From Pieris napi (taxonomy: Eukaryota > Arthropoda > Insecta > Lepidoptera > Pieridae), in NCBI RefSeq assembly GCF_905475465.1, contig NC_062239.1:1550001-1614000 (forward strand): a stretch of DNA of 64,000 bases, read 5' to 3'. Position 1 is the first letter of the stretch, and each line of letters begins with the position of its first letter. Shown piece after piece: positions 36,501-51,500 of the stretch. The position numbers were made by a program, and so were the translations under genes. The notes below the pieces were generated by a model, which did not search any database, had not been told where the DNA came from, and saw only the letters and a list, made by a program, of their open reading frames with translations.

Positions 36501-39500
36501 TTAACAAAATATTTGTAAGCAACCATGACATCTTTGAATTAAGAACTGGCAGTAAATGTAAATTTAGAATATTTTTTTACTGACGTTCATAAGCGTACAT
36601 TCAGTAACCTATATGAATAAATTATATTTTGATTTTTGAAGTTATACTTCTTTAGGAGCGTTATAAAAAATTGATGACACTGAAATTTTACGATGCGCGC
36701 GCACCGTGACACAAAATTAACAGAATGAAGTTGTCCACGGAAGATCCTACGGCATTGGACATAATTTAAAAACAACATTCAAATAGTAATAGAATTTATG
36801 TTACACTTAATGTAAGAGAATAATAATAAATATTTATTAATTTAATTTTTAAAATGTAAATTGAACTTTATTGACTATAATGATTCCTTTTCCAGTCTTT
36901 GATTATTTAATTGTAATTAATTATGCCAAAGAAGTAAAACTTCTTACGCGCGTACGAAGTACACTCACCCTTTATTAATAAATAAATAATTAAAAGCCAT
37001 CATAATAAAACTGAATTTCGTGTGAATGAACATGATAAACAAAAGTAAGTATCTTTGCGTCTTTTAGAACGATTATGAACAAAGGTATTTTTGTAGTACC
37101 CGTAAGTCTTTAAATATTTAACTAAGCTTCCCTAACTTAAAGTATGGATGTAATTTAAGAATAGAATTGTTTCTTAAACAGTATCCACCTTGTTGAATAT
37201 TGATCAAACTGCAAAAATAATTGTTAATGTTATTTAATAAATTGAATACTGGATATATTTTATTATAAGAATAATATTTCCAAACAACCAATAAATACAA
37301 CGATGTAATACCTACAAACCGACTTAAACTATCCACAATCAGATAATAAGAAATACAACTTCCAAGACTAACATTTTCTAGAAACTTCGCCATTCCTTCA
37401 CTATTCCTAAGCCCTAAAATCCATTCGATCGGTTTCGACCACGGCAAATTGTGTTTTATCAACTTTCAATAGAGTTTATATTCGAATGGGTGTTCTAAGC
37501 AGTTTGTTAGGTTTGTGGCTATAATATGAGGGAAATCCGGCTCAAATGCTGTTAGTGGCTACGAATGGGAATCCGTGTTTACCCCGATACCCAGCTCATG
37601 GGAGCGGTGTCCGAAAAAGCAATCAACTGAAATGAATGTAGACGTCGTGAATATTCCGATAATGCTTAATGTATTATTTAATTTCAAAGGTTTATATATT
37701 GCTACAGCAACAAAAGATTTCATTAGCATTTGAAAAACTGACTCTTGTTTAAGCAACGGAGGTGAGGTTAGGTTAGGTTAATAGGTACGTAAGACAGCTA
37801 ATAGTATTTAGTTTACAACTGTTTAAAGACAAAACAAATTAATTAAATTATAAGTAAATAGTAAAACTGACCGACCAACTAGGCTCCAGAATATAAACCA
37901 CTCCTTATATGGAAATTGTATTCGTTTTTACAACAAACTCCCAAGCGAAATTAGAGAATTACTAAATAAATTCAAAGCCCTCGTTAAACGTAAATTAATC
38001 AATAAGGCTTTTTATAAATTTGACGAATATTTAAACGATCCTAATCCTTGGGATTTATTCTGTCCAGTTCAAACAATTTGTATGACTCAAAACTAAGCGA
38101 TTAAAAAGAGAGGCGAAAAGTTTCTTGCCAGTTCTTCTTGCCCGCCCTTGACTTGTGAACTGGTAGTAAATTTAGAATTACTTTACTTTGAAGTTAAAGT
38201 TGTTTAAACTTGTTTACCTATATGAATAAAGTTATTTTGACTTTGACTTTGACTAAGCGATTTCAGCGACCAGCTAACCCCATGAACATCATTATGTCTT
38301 TGATTCAAAGTTGTAGGGTTATTAAGTGCCGTTTGTCAAAATTTTTGAATGAAACGGTAGTGATAGTTTTCTCGCCCACTAAATCTTACCGTAAAAAGAA
38401 AATGATTAATGAAAGACAAATGCGAAGGAAGAATCTATACACTGTTGTAATACCATGTTATTATTTGATGTCAAAATCAATATTTAATTTTAAAGTACTA
38501 TAATTTGGTTGATAGTTAATAATAAGATGAGAAAATTCTATTAGGAATAATACGTAAACTCAGAAACCAAGGTTTTAATAAAAAAAAATTCAAACGTAAC
38601 AAAATCAGGTACATACCGATACTTCGATACTTAGACTTAATATTCATGTATAACATTGTATAAATATATTTTTCCTGTCCAAATTAAAAATATACTATAT
38701 AGTTATATCTATAAAGTTGTGATATATCACAACTTTATAGATATATATATATCTTATATTTATAAATTTACTATTGATAGTGCATATGCCTAAAGTTTAC
38801 TTTTTTAACATTCTTTTTAATATAATTCAATCAAATGGAACTATCAACTATCGCATTGTTTAAGATATTTGTGTTCTGCTAGTTATAAATAAATACACTC
38901 CCTATACAATTATTCGCAGGACAAAGCATTATTCCCTATACAAAATCAATATTGCGTATAAACATTGTTTGAACTCAACCAGACCACTAAGTACATGTGA
39001 ACAAAGGGAAAAATTACAACAACCATTTGCCAACAACAATATTACGGTATAGAAATCAAAGGTAAAAAGCATAATACTTTTGTTTCAGTTAAGTAATATT
39101 AAGTATATATATATAGTGTATACTGAAGTTATATTAATTTCACTTAACAATGGCTTCTGCCAAACCCTTCCATGGGACATGGGGCTGACCCATTTCTACA
39201 TCATTGATTACACCATTTATCACCGAAACTTTCATTAATTATATCTTTACAACGTATATAATGTAGCCTTGCCAACTATTTGTAATACATTTTTGAGTTT
39301 CTATAATAGACGGACTAATTAAACAAAAATGAAAACAGTAATTTTTGCATAAAATAAAATATGCTTATTTTGGAATATAAGATATAGGTATCACTTATTC
39401 CACATTATCAAATTTGTATCGGTACATCCCTACACATCGGCAAAGAAGACAGAGAGTGTAGATCATCATACAAAATGACCATGGCAAACACAGATAGAAG

Positions 39501-42500
39501 AAACCAGAAGGAGGGAGATACGGTCCGCTCTCTATTTGTATTAAATTACAAAACTGAACGGAAACCTCGCAGTCCAGTTTCCGGAACCGGCATCTGTTCA
39601 CAAGCATAGCGTGTGAGCCAGCCATCGTTTTACTCAATCATATTTGAGGGAATTAAACGACCCGTCACACACAAGATAGCATACCTACCTACATTACTGT
39701 AATAAAGCCACGCTACTCAAACTGCGATACGCAATCGAATAAATTCTAACATAATTTTTCATTGACAAACTTCTTTCTTCTATCAGTCTGTGTCTTTATT
39801 TATTTGCTCCTTACAGTCCACGTATGTAGCAAACTATTTCACAGAACAGCCCTGCGATTCTGTAACTCACTTTTCGAACTCACACAGTGGTTTTCGCATC
39901 GGCGGTCGCTCTCAAATCAGTCGTGAAGCAGTCATTTTATGATTTGGCATTCTGAAAAGGTGGGAGCTTGTAGTTTATTGTTTATGCCAAATCATAAAAT
40001 GACTGCTTCACTACTGATTTCAGAGCGACCGCCGATGCGAAAATCGCTGTGTGAGTTCGAAAAGTGAGTTACAGAATCGCAGGGCAGAAAGAAAAGCATT
40101 TGACGAAAATAAAACCAAAATCCTAGTTAGCGTATCAAGCGTATCTTACAAGGCCGTAGCCGACTTTAATAAACTTGATATACTTATTTAACTAATAACC
40201 CTAGTAAATAAAATAGAATGTGGGTTAAAAACACTGTAATTGGATTTTATACTAAGAAAAGTAAAAGCATTAAATAAAAATAAATATTCAAGAATTTATC
40301 TTTGCAGAGAATGCAAATCAACTGCAAGGCGAATCAATGGTAAAACATAACTAAAATGAACATTTTTAATTTTCACAGATAAAAAGATACATTTATACAG
40401 GAAGTAAGAATAAAAAATCTCTCTCGTTAGCGCAACTCGGCATTTTAATGTTGATTCACTAGCCATACTCGCAACGTTAATTGGAAGTGGACTATTATTT
40501 TAAAAAATGGCGTACTTATTATGAACGTTAGTGCTATCGCTAAATTCTAACTTAAGACTTCAAATATATTCCGTTTCCGCTACTAATTCACTGATGGTTT
40601 TAAAATTTATACGCCCTCGGGGTGCTATTTATATAGTCGTTCCAAAAATGAAGTGCGGTTATCTGGGAGACGTAAAAACGTGTTCAGAATAACAATTCGG
40701 TTTGCCAATCGACGCTTGTTCTTGTGAAAAATTCGATCTGCCCCAATTCAAAAGTGCTTTCGAATAAGGTTGGGTAAAGCTCACTATTCCAGTCGCTAAT
40801 AGTTATTTGAATTGGATTCTTCGCCGAAAGGGAATCTATTTGATTTTCATATGAAATTATAACTATGTTCTGAATTCATACTTTTGAATTTTAATTGGGT
40901 CATTAATATTCGAAACACTGTTGAATTTTGTACAAACTTTACAGAATTCTGTATCTGTTTCTTTAATTACTCATTAAATGTTAGTAATTAGTGTTTGGAA
41001 TCGATTTTTTGAATCGTTATCGATTTTTGTATTAAATGCTATTAAGAATTTACGATTACTTAAATAATTAATAAGATTTTAATTCAAAGCTTGAAACTGT
41101 CGCTAGCTTAGTATGGTTGATTAAATTCTTATTTAATTACCACGTGGCATAATTTAATGTTATAACAAGCCTTAACCTTTTTGTAGTATATTATGTATAC
41201 CTCTGTAAATTCAGTGAGTATGTATTAAAATAAATAAGTTCAGGCGCAATATATAAATTAATTGCATAAATAATCCCACATAGGGTTGAAAATTGCTCGG
41301 TTAACTAAACTAAGATCGAGTACAATGAGAAAGAAAAATGATTTTAAGAAAGTCTCATGAAAGGCCATTATATTATAAACTTTGTTGCGAACTGTGCCTA
41401 CATGCTTTTGTTGAGTCTTTGAGGCGGTCTTGCGACTTCATAAATACATAACAAATTCATTCTACGTCTAATATTGTTGAAGTTTTCAATTCTCTACTAA
41501 GGGCGCTATTGTCGGGCGGCTGATGTTTTTATAAGTTCTCGGCTGTTTAAACGTTCTTAGATGCATTATGACAGTAACTAGAAGTTTGAATATCGATTAT
41601 GTAGACAGTATTGTAGCACATTGAAATCCAATGGAGTATGAGTAAACTTTTCTGAGTCTTTTTCATTAAATTTTAAATTGTCAATCTATTCCTGAGAAAA
41701 TTATTATTTCGGCTTATCTAATTTGGTGATATTCTTTTTATAATCTAAAACATCTTTAGGCGATTACATACTAAATATATATATATATATATATATAAAT
41801 ATACAGTTTTTATATAGCAACAGCTCATATGATGTCAAGTGACACCGCCGCCCATTGACACCACATTGCCAGAGGGCTCGCAAATGCGTTGCCGGCCTTT
41901 TAAGACGTACATTTTTCACTTGACCCTAAGTTAAATTGATTCGGAAATACATCGGTGGACAGCTGATTTTTATATCGACTTTTATGCAACTAAATAATAA
42001 ATTAACAGAATATTTTTAATTTGCACACAAATATCGTTTCATATGCCATTTTAATAACAGTTATAGATTTTAGTATTACCAGACTAGCAATATCAACTCT
42101 ATCTCAGTTCTCCTAAAATACACTCGGATCCGTAAGTTATGAACGTTTAACACAGCTATTTCAGACTTGCTAAACATTCCACTAGTTTTGATCCTATTAT
42201 ACCGTACTTTATGCGTTAGTGAATTCAGAGATTGCTCTTTTGAAAGTGGTTAGCGATTTCGCTGCAATCTCGAAGCACAAAAGCTAAGTCTAATAATTGT
42301 ATAACTTCCACAAGCCTTTAGACAAAGCTTTGGTTAGCAAAACTGTTTTAAGAACTAACTGCAAACATTTATAATTTCTACTTTATATGTTATATACCTG
42401 TAACATCATGGCATAAAGTTATGTAATGAATCGCCAATTGCCGTCCTTTTCGTTTAATTATTTCAATTGTATTATATTTCTGTGTGCAACGAAGTGTTAA

Positions 42501-45500
42501 TAAAACATAATAATGGTAGCCGTTTCTAAACGCCAGATCTTACTATAAAATTTAGTACAAGATATGTGAGTGTTTCAGTCAACCTTTTGATTTTTGACAT
42601 TTTTTAGTACTTTATAAGGATTTAAAAATATTGCCTATAATAGATAAACACGAATTATAATTATAGTCTTTTAATAACTACAAAGCACAGTTATGTAACA
42701 AACTTTTTATCCGAATTTCATTTAAATGGGTCATGTATGCGTGAGCTTCTATTTGTGCTTTTGCTGTTTTATTAATAAATTCATAATAATGCAAACTGCA
42801 GTAAAGTCTTAGAATTGTACATTTTATTTATGTCATGCCCGTCTCCAAAAGCAGTAGGCGGAGACAACGTTCGCTCGCTTCCTTCTTCTTCTTCCTTCTT
42901 CCTCCAATAACATTCAGATTATACGGTCATAAATTTTTGATGTCCTCAATTTTTTAAATATTTTCTGAATCTATCACAGGCCCCGCCCTGGCCTCTTTAG
43001 TCGCCAATTTTATTGTCTGCGTTATTGGATAAAGATATTTTTTCAATCAGCCACCGAAGTGACATTTTATATCTGCTTAATTGTTTTATTACCCAAAGGT
43101 TTCATTACTCAATTAATGTATTGATTTGCAAAGAAACACGTTAGTCCAAGGGGTTCCCACGGGAGCCATAGCTTAGGACAATATCGACGACCGCAATTTA
43201 AATGTGCTGATTTGGTCTCGTTACAGTTAATGAGCTTCACTAATGATTCTCTCGTAAATGTGGCGACCATTAATTCCTTTTCTAGATTAACTGAATTCGC
43301 TTTATGAATGAAAGCGAACTTAAGTGCGATTTTATATTATCCAAAATCAACGTATCAAATAATTATAGTGAAGTAATATTGATTATTTACTCAAGTATTT
43401 TTATGGATTAGAGCAGTGTTCAGCGTGCGACCCTCATCCCTGAGGTCCTAGTTTCGATCCCTGGCTGTGCAACAATGGACTTCTTCCTATGTGCGTATTT
43501 ACTCAAACGGTGAAGGAAAACATCGTAAGATAACCGGCTTGCCTTAGACCCAAAAAGTCGACAGCGTGTTTCAAGTACAGGAAGGCGATCAACTATTTGC
43601 CTATTAGATTGACTAATAATCATAGAAATGAAATCTGAGGCCCAGATCTAAGTAGGTTGTACAGCCACTAATTTATGTTAAGTTCATCGTAGTTGCTCTA
43701 TAAATAGTAATCGTAATTTGTTCTTAACCAAACTTGTTATTTTGATTAAAAATTTAGATTTAAAAAAAACATAGCTTTAGGATGATGGATGGAACCGCTG
43801 TTAGGATATTACTTGTTTAAATAATAAATTTATCAGAAAAAGCGCCGTAATTAATATAAAAAAGTTCTCTTAAGGATTACATTCGACATATCCGTAGCAT
43901 GTTGCAAAGTCGTTAATCGCATAGTAGTTCTTACTCTGAAAACTGCTGGAGCGTACTAAAAAGATGTTCATTTTTATATAAAGATTTATTTTATTTTAAA
44001 GTATGTTGGCAAGCAACTTTATACTAAAATAATCAGTATTATAAAGCCGTATTATTTTTGCGCATGTCACATTATATATTTGCGTTTCCCCATTTAAATA
44101 GGTTTGATTCTAACACTAATACAATTTTTAAATAAATCGATAAACAATAACTTATCAATTATTTTAGTTATTTTGGAAATCTGCAAAAAATACCTTTGTT
44201 AGGCCAAGAATTGAAAACATATTTCATATAGTATAATCATAAAGTTTATACAACTACACGAATACTCTAGAAGTAAACACACATGGAAATCTTAAAATTT
44301 GTATGCATAACCACGGTCTACGATCCGCTTACAAAACATCCCAAGATAATAACAAAGCGAGCTTTCAACGCTAATCTTTAAGTTTTACAAAGCTTTCGGA
44401 CTTATTTCGTTATTTCCTAAGGACAAACTTGACGTTTTAAAGGATCAAGTTAAAAAACTTAGAGTTATTTACGTTTAAACTAATTTGCAAGTTAAAGTAG
44501 CGCTCTGGACTTGTAACTTTGATTGAAGTAGACAACGCTTTAACGAAATCATATATTTCCTGACAAATACTTGTTTAAGTGCTTTTTATTTACTCTTTGA
44601 AAATGCCAGTAAAAAAATCCTGTTAGGTAGATTTTTAAATATAAGTCGCATTATGTGCAATGTGTAAAGAATGTGTGGAAATTCCCGTAACTTGCTGACA
44701 GGGTAGAATCTCTTTCATTGTTGGCGGTAATCAAACCTGTCCCAAACACTATAATACTTTTTTAAGCAGGATTTGAACCCAAAACCTGCGGATCATACAT
44801 GCAGATATTACTATGCAAACATTATTTTAAAAATACTTCTAGTGTTAATTAAAATTGAACATTAACCACTTAACCAAGGAGCGCCAAACTCAAATTATAT
44901 GTAGGTATATTTATATAACAGCATGCAACTAAAAGAGCATTATTGATATTGGATTAAAACTAATTGGAGAGCATAAATTATTATAATGACTGTAACAATT
45001 AACAGCTCCCAAAAGAATACTCAATGATTTTGCTATTGGATTTCCAAATTCATGCAATAAAATATTTAATTCAACGAATTTAATGTTATTAATTAATGAA
45101 TTTAACAGTTACTTTTTTAAACGTATCGGTTTAAATACGTGAAAAACGTATTAAAATCTATTGGCCTTCAGCAAATTTTCATCCTTCTTTTCTTGATATT
45201 CCCTATTCTACAAGTAACACAGGGGACACCCTCTGGGAGCGGATAGTTATATTAAATTCCTATCACAGTAAAAACTTGGTTACTGGTAATATAAAAAAAA
45301 TAAAGGTTTAAAAAAATAGCTTTAGTAAAATTATAGTCCAGTTTCGACACAGCATCATCTTTTACAATGACCCTACTACTAGGATGCAGGCACCTGAAGA
45401 ACTAATATCGTTTGAGGTCATACAATACCGCGATAAAACATCATATCACATGCGGATTTTCTGTTCTTTATGTACTTCACTGTACGAGCGAGTGTGTACT

Positions 45501-48500
45501 TCATTTGAAAAAATAGCCTTAAGGTGGACCAAGCCAGCATTATAAAAGCGTACTTTTTCAGCTTTAAGAAATCGTGGCCAGTGATATACTGCTACATATG
45601 CCTATAAAAATTATGCAGTAACACCATCCATTACACTATTAAAACAAGTGTAATTTAAGTGTAGTTTGAACAACATTAATTTACTAAACATTTATTTAAC
45701 GCCTATAAATTGCGTGCTAATCTCAATCACGCATTAAGTGCGTCAAACGGCTTACAGCAAGTATTAATTGGTGATATTAACAATGATATAACTGACACGA
45801 TCAATTTCTATCCCTTAATGCCTCCTGAATATTAAACGGCGTATTCGCGTAATTATGGCACGGAATATTTTAATTAATATCCTCTCGTGTTGAGTTGTAC
45901 GCTAATATCAATACACGATAAGTTAAATACTGTTACATTATCGTTGGATGTGTACCACACGAAGTAAGCTTAAGAACATTTTATATGTAACATATGTTTA
46001 AAGAATACATTGTTCTTTTTTGGTAGTTTAATTATTGTTAAATAATATAGCCAATTGACGGTTTATTTATAATATGCATACAAAAGTACGTATTATTCCC
46101 GCGATGATACTATTTTTCTAATTTTATTTTATTTTGTTTGACTATTTGTGTAAGTAACGAGCTATAATTTTAAGATTGTACTTTTGACATTTCGCTAGTT
46201 TATTTATACATTTAGTTAAATATACCACAACACAGTGTGACTCCCTTGTGTACACGCTATAGATGAATTTTGTACCAACCTATTTGTCTCTTTTTAATTG
46301 CAACGATTTTGTATTAAAAATATTGTAAGAAGTTATATCATATATATATATATATGTAAGTTTTTTTTTGACGTTCATAAGTTCACATTGTGTTACGTAC
46401 ATAATTAAATGATTTTTGACTTTTGATTTTTATCATTTCACCATCCTCCTTATAATATTCTTGAAGCAATTAATATAATAATAAAAACAAACGTTTAGCT
46501 TCTAACGTAAAAGTAATATGAAATAGAAGCATCCATACATTTCTTTGAACAAGACGCATATATATAATAACTAATACCCATCCTGACGAATCACACTAAC
46601 TATTTGGTGAAAAGCGTACAAAGATCCCTTCGGCAGTTTATCGCGTTTATACAGACAGACGCGGCCGAAGGTTTAAATTTCTAATGTATATATAAGAGAG
46701 CACATAACCTTCACACAATCAATCTATCGCGTTACGTAAATTCGGTTTGACTAAAACCTTCATTTAAAGGCTTAATTGTTGGATTGTTTTGCTGGAAACC
46801 CGTTTACGCAATGCTGAATGTCATGTTAGGCCATAAGTTGCAACGGTACTGCGTATTCTATACAAAGACATAGTTTTGAAACTATTATTTGCTGAAATCA
46901 AAGTTAGACGGGAAGTACGTTTTTTTGTTTGTTATTTAACAACTTACACGTTTTATTTGAATCATACGAATTCAATAGAAATATGAGGTTATATTTTTTT
47001 CATTTTCCATCTCAATTTATTTACTAACTTTGTATATCTACAATTGAATTGCTCACTTAAGAAACTAAACATATGGTGAAAAAAAAAAAATTTCAAATTG
47101 CCTCCTTAACTATCAAACTGCCCCTCTCTGGGGCATGGGCCCTACATTGGGAAACACTGATCTGAACCAGTGTGTGTCGTGTGTTCGAAACCCGGTTGGA
47201 GCAATGGTTAGTTTTACATGCGCATTTAACACTTGCTCGAAGTTAACATCGTGAGAAACCCGGCTTTCTTAAACATGTGTCAGGCAAAATACTTATCTAT
47301 TAACAGTGCATCTGTTACACACCGCATAGAAAAATAATTTATTAAAAATGAAAACTTTCAAACCGCCTTTTTTGTAAAAAAAGTTGTACCCATACAAACT
47401 CAAATCAAATTATGAATAAAAAATAAACTTATGAGGTCATTAATGCTGATCGTTTACGTTGAATTCCTAAAAATCTTTATTGTTTTTACGCTCTATTGTG
47501 GAGTTAAGAGTCTTCAGATAAGTTTACAAACAATTTTCACTATGAAGTTGGATTTCTGGTCCAAAATCATTAAATAAATATCTATAGTACGCCCGTGATA
47601 AGTTTATCTTGCTCATCAATAAAGTATGAGTACCTTGCCGTTCGTCAAATATGTTAACAAATTCATAACTTTCAAATTCAGTTAACGTTCAAGAGGCGTT
47701 AGAATTTCATTACTTCCGAATGAATAATCTGTTATTCAAAAGTAGAAACAAGTGAATACCTGACTTGAATAATTATACATTTACGTAAATGATTAATGTA
47801 TTATACACTTTTACTTCAGATAGTCAATCAATGTTGTACGTTTGACCGGGTATGGATATTGCTATAACACAGAAGAACAGTGTACAATATACATTCCTAT
47901 AAAAAGTTCTGTATCTGTGGCATATATTTCAACAGTTCATTCTATTATCTCACTAAAAGCGTAATCAATAAGTTAATCACCTTTCTTCGCCTTACATACA
48001 TCACCCATTTTCACCTCTATGCTTTCATCACGACCTCAAAGTTGATACATTTTAAAGTCGTTCTAGAGTAAATTGTAATTGTAATGGCTATTATTGATAA
48101 AGAAAGATAAAGTCACAAACAACTCGTGTAAAGGATTTTTATCTCAATACGTTTAACTTATATATTACCACCTGAGACTATATTATATAGCCTGATGTAT
48201 AATTAAGTGATGTGGGCTTTGTGGCTTAAGCTTGCGACTCTCAACCCTAAGGTCGTGCGTTTGAATCACGGCTGTGCAGCAATTAATGGACACTTGCTCC
48301 TATGGTGAAGGCAAACATCATGAAGAAACCTGCATCAAACCTAAAAATCGACTACATGTGCTAGGAGACAAAGGCTGATTACCTACTTACTATAATATAA
48401 AATTCTCGTGTCACAATGTTCGTTCCCATACTCCTCCGAAACTTCTTATGATTTTTTTTATGCATGTACAGTAAGTCTGAGAATCGGCTACTATCTATCT

Positions 48501-51500
48501 TTTAAACCCATTTGTGATAAGGGGTGTTCACCTCAAAAATAGTCTTTTTAATTTTTTAGACAAAATTTTTTGTTATGATACAGCATACAAAAATACATAC
48601 AATCCTTAATTTTCACCCCTCTACGACCAACCCCTATTTTTATTACAGAAGTTATTTTTATTGAACTAAAAAAAAATCCTACAAATAAAATACATGGCAA
48701 AACACCGTTTGCCGGGTCATCTAGTAATAATACATTATTAAAGAAACAGATGCAATCTATAGCCAATACAAAAGGGTTGTAGCGCTGCTAAATTATTATA
48801 ATTAAAATGGTATAATCCATACCACTTCAGGCTATGTAAGGAACAAAGCTTTATTCCAGAGAATACAGCAATCCTGAAAACATAATCTTTCTTTTTCCGT
48901 ATAAGTATAGGGGCTGTTTGAAATGTTGAACAAACATGTGCAAACATTGTTGATGTTGATATTGCAACGTCCTGATTGTCGACTCGATTCGAACGAATTT
49001 ATCGTAGTGTTTATGTAACTTCCGTATTTTACACAAATAACCTAACAATGTTGCGAATTCTTTTCAAGTATATTATTTTTCGAAAACCAACAATAGAAAA
49101 TGTTGTTGTTCTGTTTGCCTCTGGACGGTCACATAGCCTTTAGCTATTAATTAAAGAAAATACACACTTATTTTATCCTTAAATCCTTGCACTTTTATTC
49201 ATAATAATTTTGTAATTCGTTTAGTATACGCTGAGATAGAAAGAAATGAGTACTTTAGTTGTTTAATGCGTAATTAATTTTTAAAAGAGGTGATTTATCG
49301 TTAATGATAAGGCTCCAAATTTTTATTATGGGACTGGAAGCAAATGTAGAGGGAAGATACCGTTGAGGTTAACAAGTGCGTATCCGGCCTTTAAGGTACG
49401 TTCTTCTCGCAAAGGGACCTAAGTCGTAACGGTTCGGAAATACCTGGATTGGCAGCTAGATCAATCCACAGACTCAAATCTCCGACGAGGTTGCAGTTCT
49501 TCAGAACTTACACCCTGATCTAAGTCGAGTGCGTTTATTAATGGTTACCATTCTGCTTAAATGGTATCGTTACCATGGCAACAAACTTGGTACTAACTTT
49601 AAATTTAACTACATTTCGAGAGATGACCGAGAAGGCCAATAAAAACATTCAAAATGTTTGCAATCTGCACAACTTTTAAACGGGTAAGCTTTGTTAATTG
49701 AAAAACTGTAAAATAAATTGTAAAGTCGTTTAAAATAAAATGGTACATTAGGGATGAAAAAAACAAATAGAAATTTCAAATTTTAATATAAAATATATAG
49801 AATCATAAAAAACCCAAGGAATATGTTCATGGTTAGTTAAAAGTAATATTACATATGATACATAAATCATTAAATATTTTATAAGCACAATAAAGTTACA
49901 ATGGAAGAGGCTAAAAATAGAGATTAAACTCGCTGAGATTTGAATAAAATATTATATTCAGTACGTTAGGCACAAATAACGATGTTACTGTAGATTCTTC
50001 AGTCAAACGAAACGTACTAACACAGAATGTATGAAAAAGTTTCATGTTTATTTATTATATTTTTTTTTGTTTTTTAAGCCTAATTCTGAACGCTAAGTCG
50101 AGGTGCGTTCGAAGCTCGACTGTAAACTAATGGATGTTTCTTTTTAAACACTTACTCCTACTGTGAAAGCAAAAATCGTAAGGAAACCAGCAGATCTTTT
50201 TTTTTTATAGAACGGGGGGCAAACTGGCAGGAGGCTCACCTGATGTGAGGCTCTTAAAACCCTACGATAAAAAAAGCAACGATATGTACACGGGGAGACG
50301 CAATAGACTGATCACGTACTTGTTTGTTAAAATAAATATCAATGCAACCGATGCCTGCTGTGCTCATACATATTTCTATCACCGCTTAATCACATTCGTG
50401 TATAAAAATACGGTATTTTCAGCTTAAAATGGAGTACAAAATTACTTCTTCGTTAAATCATTCCCCATTCAAACAAGCAATTCTTGTCAAAACTTTAAAC
50501 AAAGTTGTGCAAAGCGTACCTACAATTCAAACTCACGTCATATTAAGTAAGCAAAACTCTTCAAGTATTCTCAACTAAATTCAGTTTATTTTTTAAGTTC
50601 GAATTCAAGAAAATGCACTCACTACCTACAGCTTAACTGTTCTGTTGTAATGAAAGTTTTCTTTAATAACTTCTTCAATTTAAATATGCGAGCCGTTTTT
50701 TCGCTTTAAAATTTTTAATAAGTTCGAATTTTTAATATTGAATTAAGAATTCAATATGATATTCAGATTATTCAAAAACGAAAAATTTAGAGTTTGTATA
50801 GCAGGGTAAAAGAATCATGTTTTAATTAACAAAAACGAACTATACTTATGTAGTTCGTTTTTGTTAATATAAGTGCAATAAAACAAAAATATACAAATGT
50901 TTCATGCATTTAGACGACTCATTGGTCTAGTGGTTAGTACCCCTGACTGCGAATCCATGGGTCCCGGGTTCGATCCCCGGCTGAGGCGAACATCGATGTG
51001 ATGAGCATTTGGTGTTGTTCTTAGGTCTTGGGTGTTTAAATATGTATTGATATGTATATCTATCTATAATATGTATATCCGTTGCCTAGTGCCCATAAAA
51101 CAAGCTTCACCAGCTTAGCATGGGACTAGGTCAATTGGTGTGAATTGTCTTTAAAAAAAAAAAAATTAAATAATATCTCTACAGCCTTAAAACATCCAAT
51201 TCTAATTAATCATTTCAAAATATAGATTTCAAATATTTCATTGCTAAATAAGGCTAGCAACTAAGTTTACTATATTCATATTAACCAATATTAAATGACA
51301 ACTTTTAGCATTTTCTTTTATTCCATTTTTAGTTATAAAGTGTCTAGTTGTAACTCAAAAGATAGATGCATTGTATGTATATAGAGAAAAATGTATCGCA
51401 AAATATGTTGCGATCAATTCCAGTATTTTTTTATTAATTTCTTCAACTCCGTGGAACTCTGTGGGGTTGTATAACAAAATATTCCATATATTGATATGTA

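Noticed and set aside
37118..37462. 114-codon open frame on the minus strand
   Set aside because: It lies inside the large receptor intron, shows no recognisable domain, and has A/T-biased composition; length is within chance for this base composition.
50918..50998. tRNA gene
   Set aside because: A and B boxes are good, but I see no closing acceptor stem, and the same sequence with a shared body recurs at 57421; it is a SINE head.
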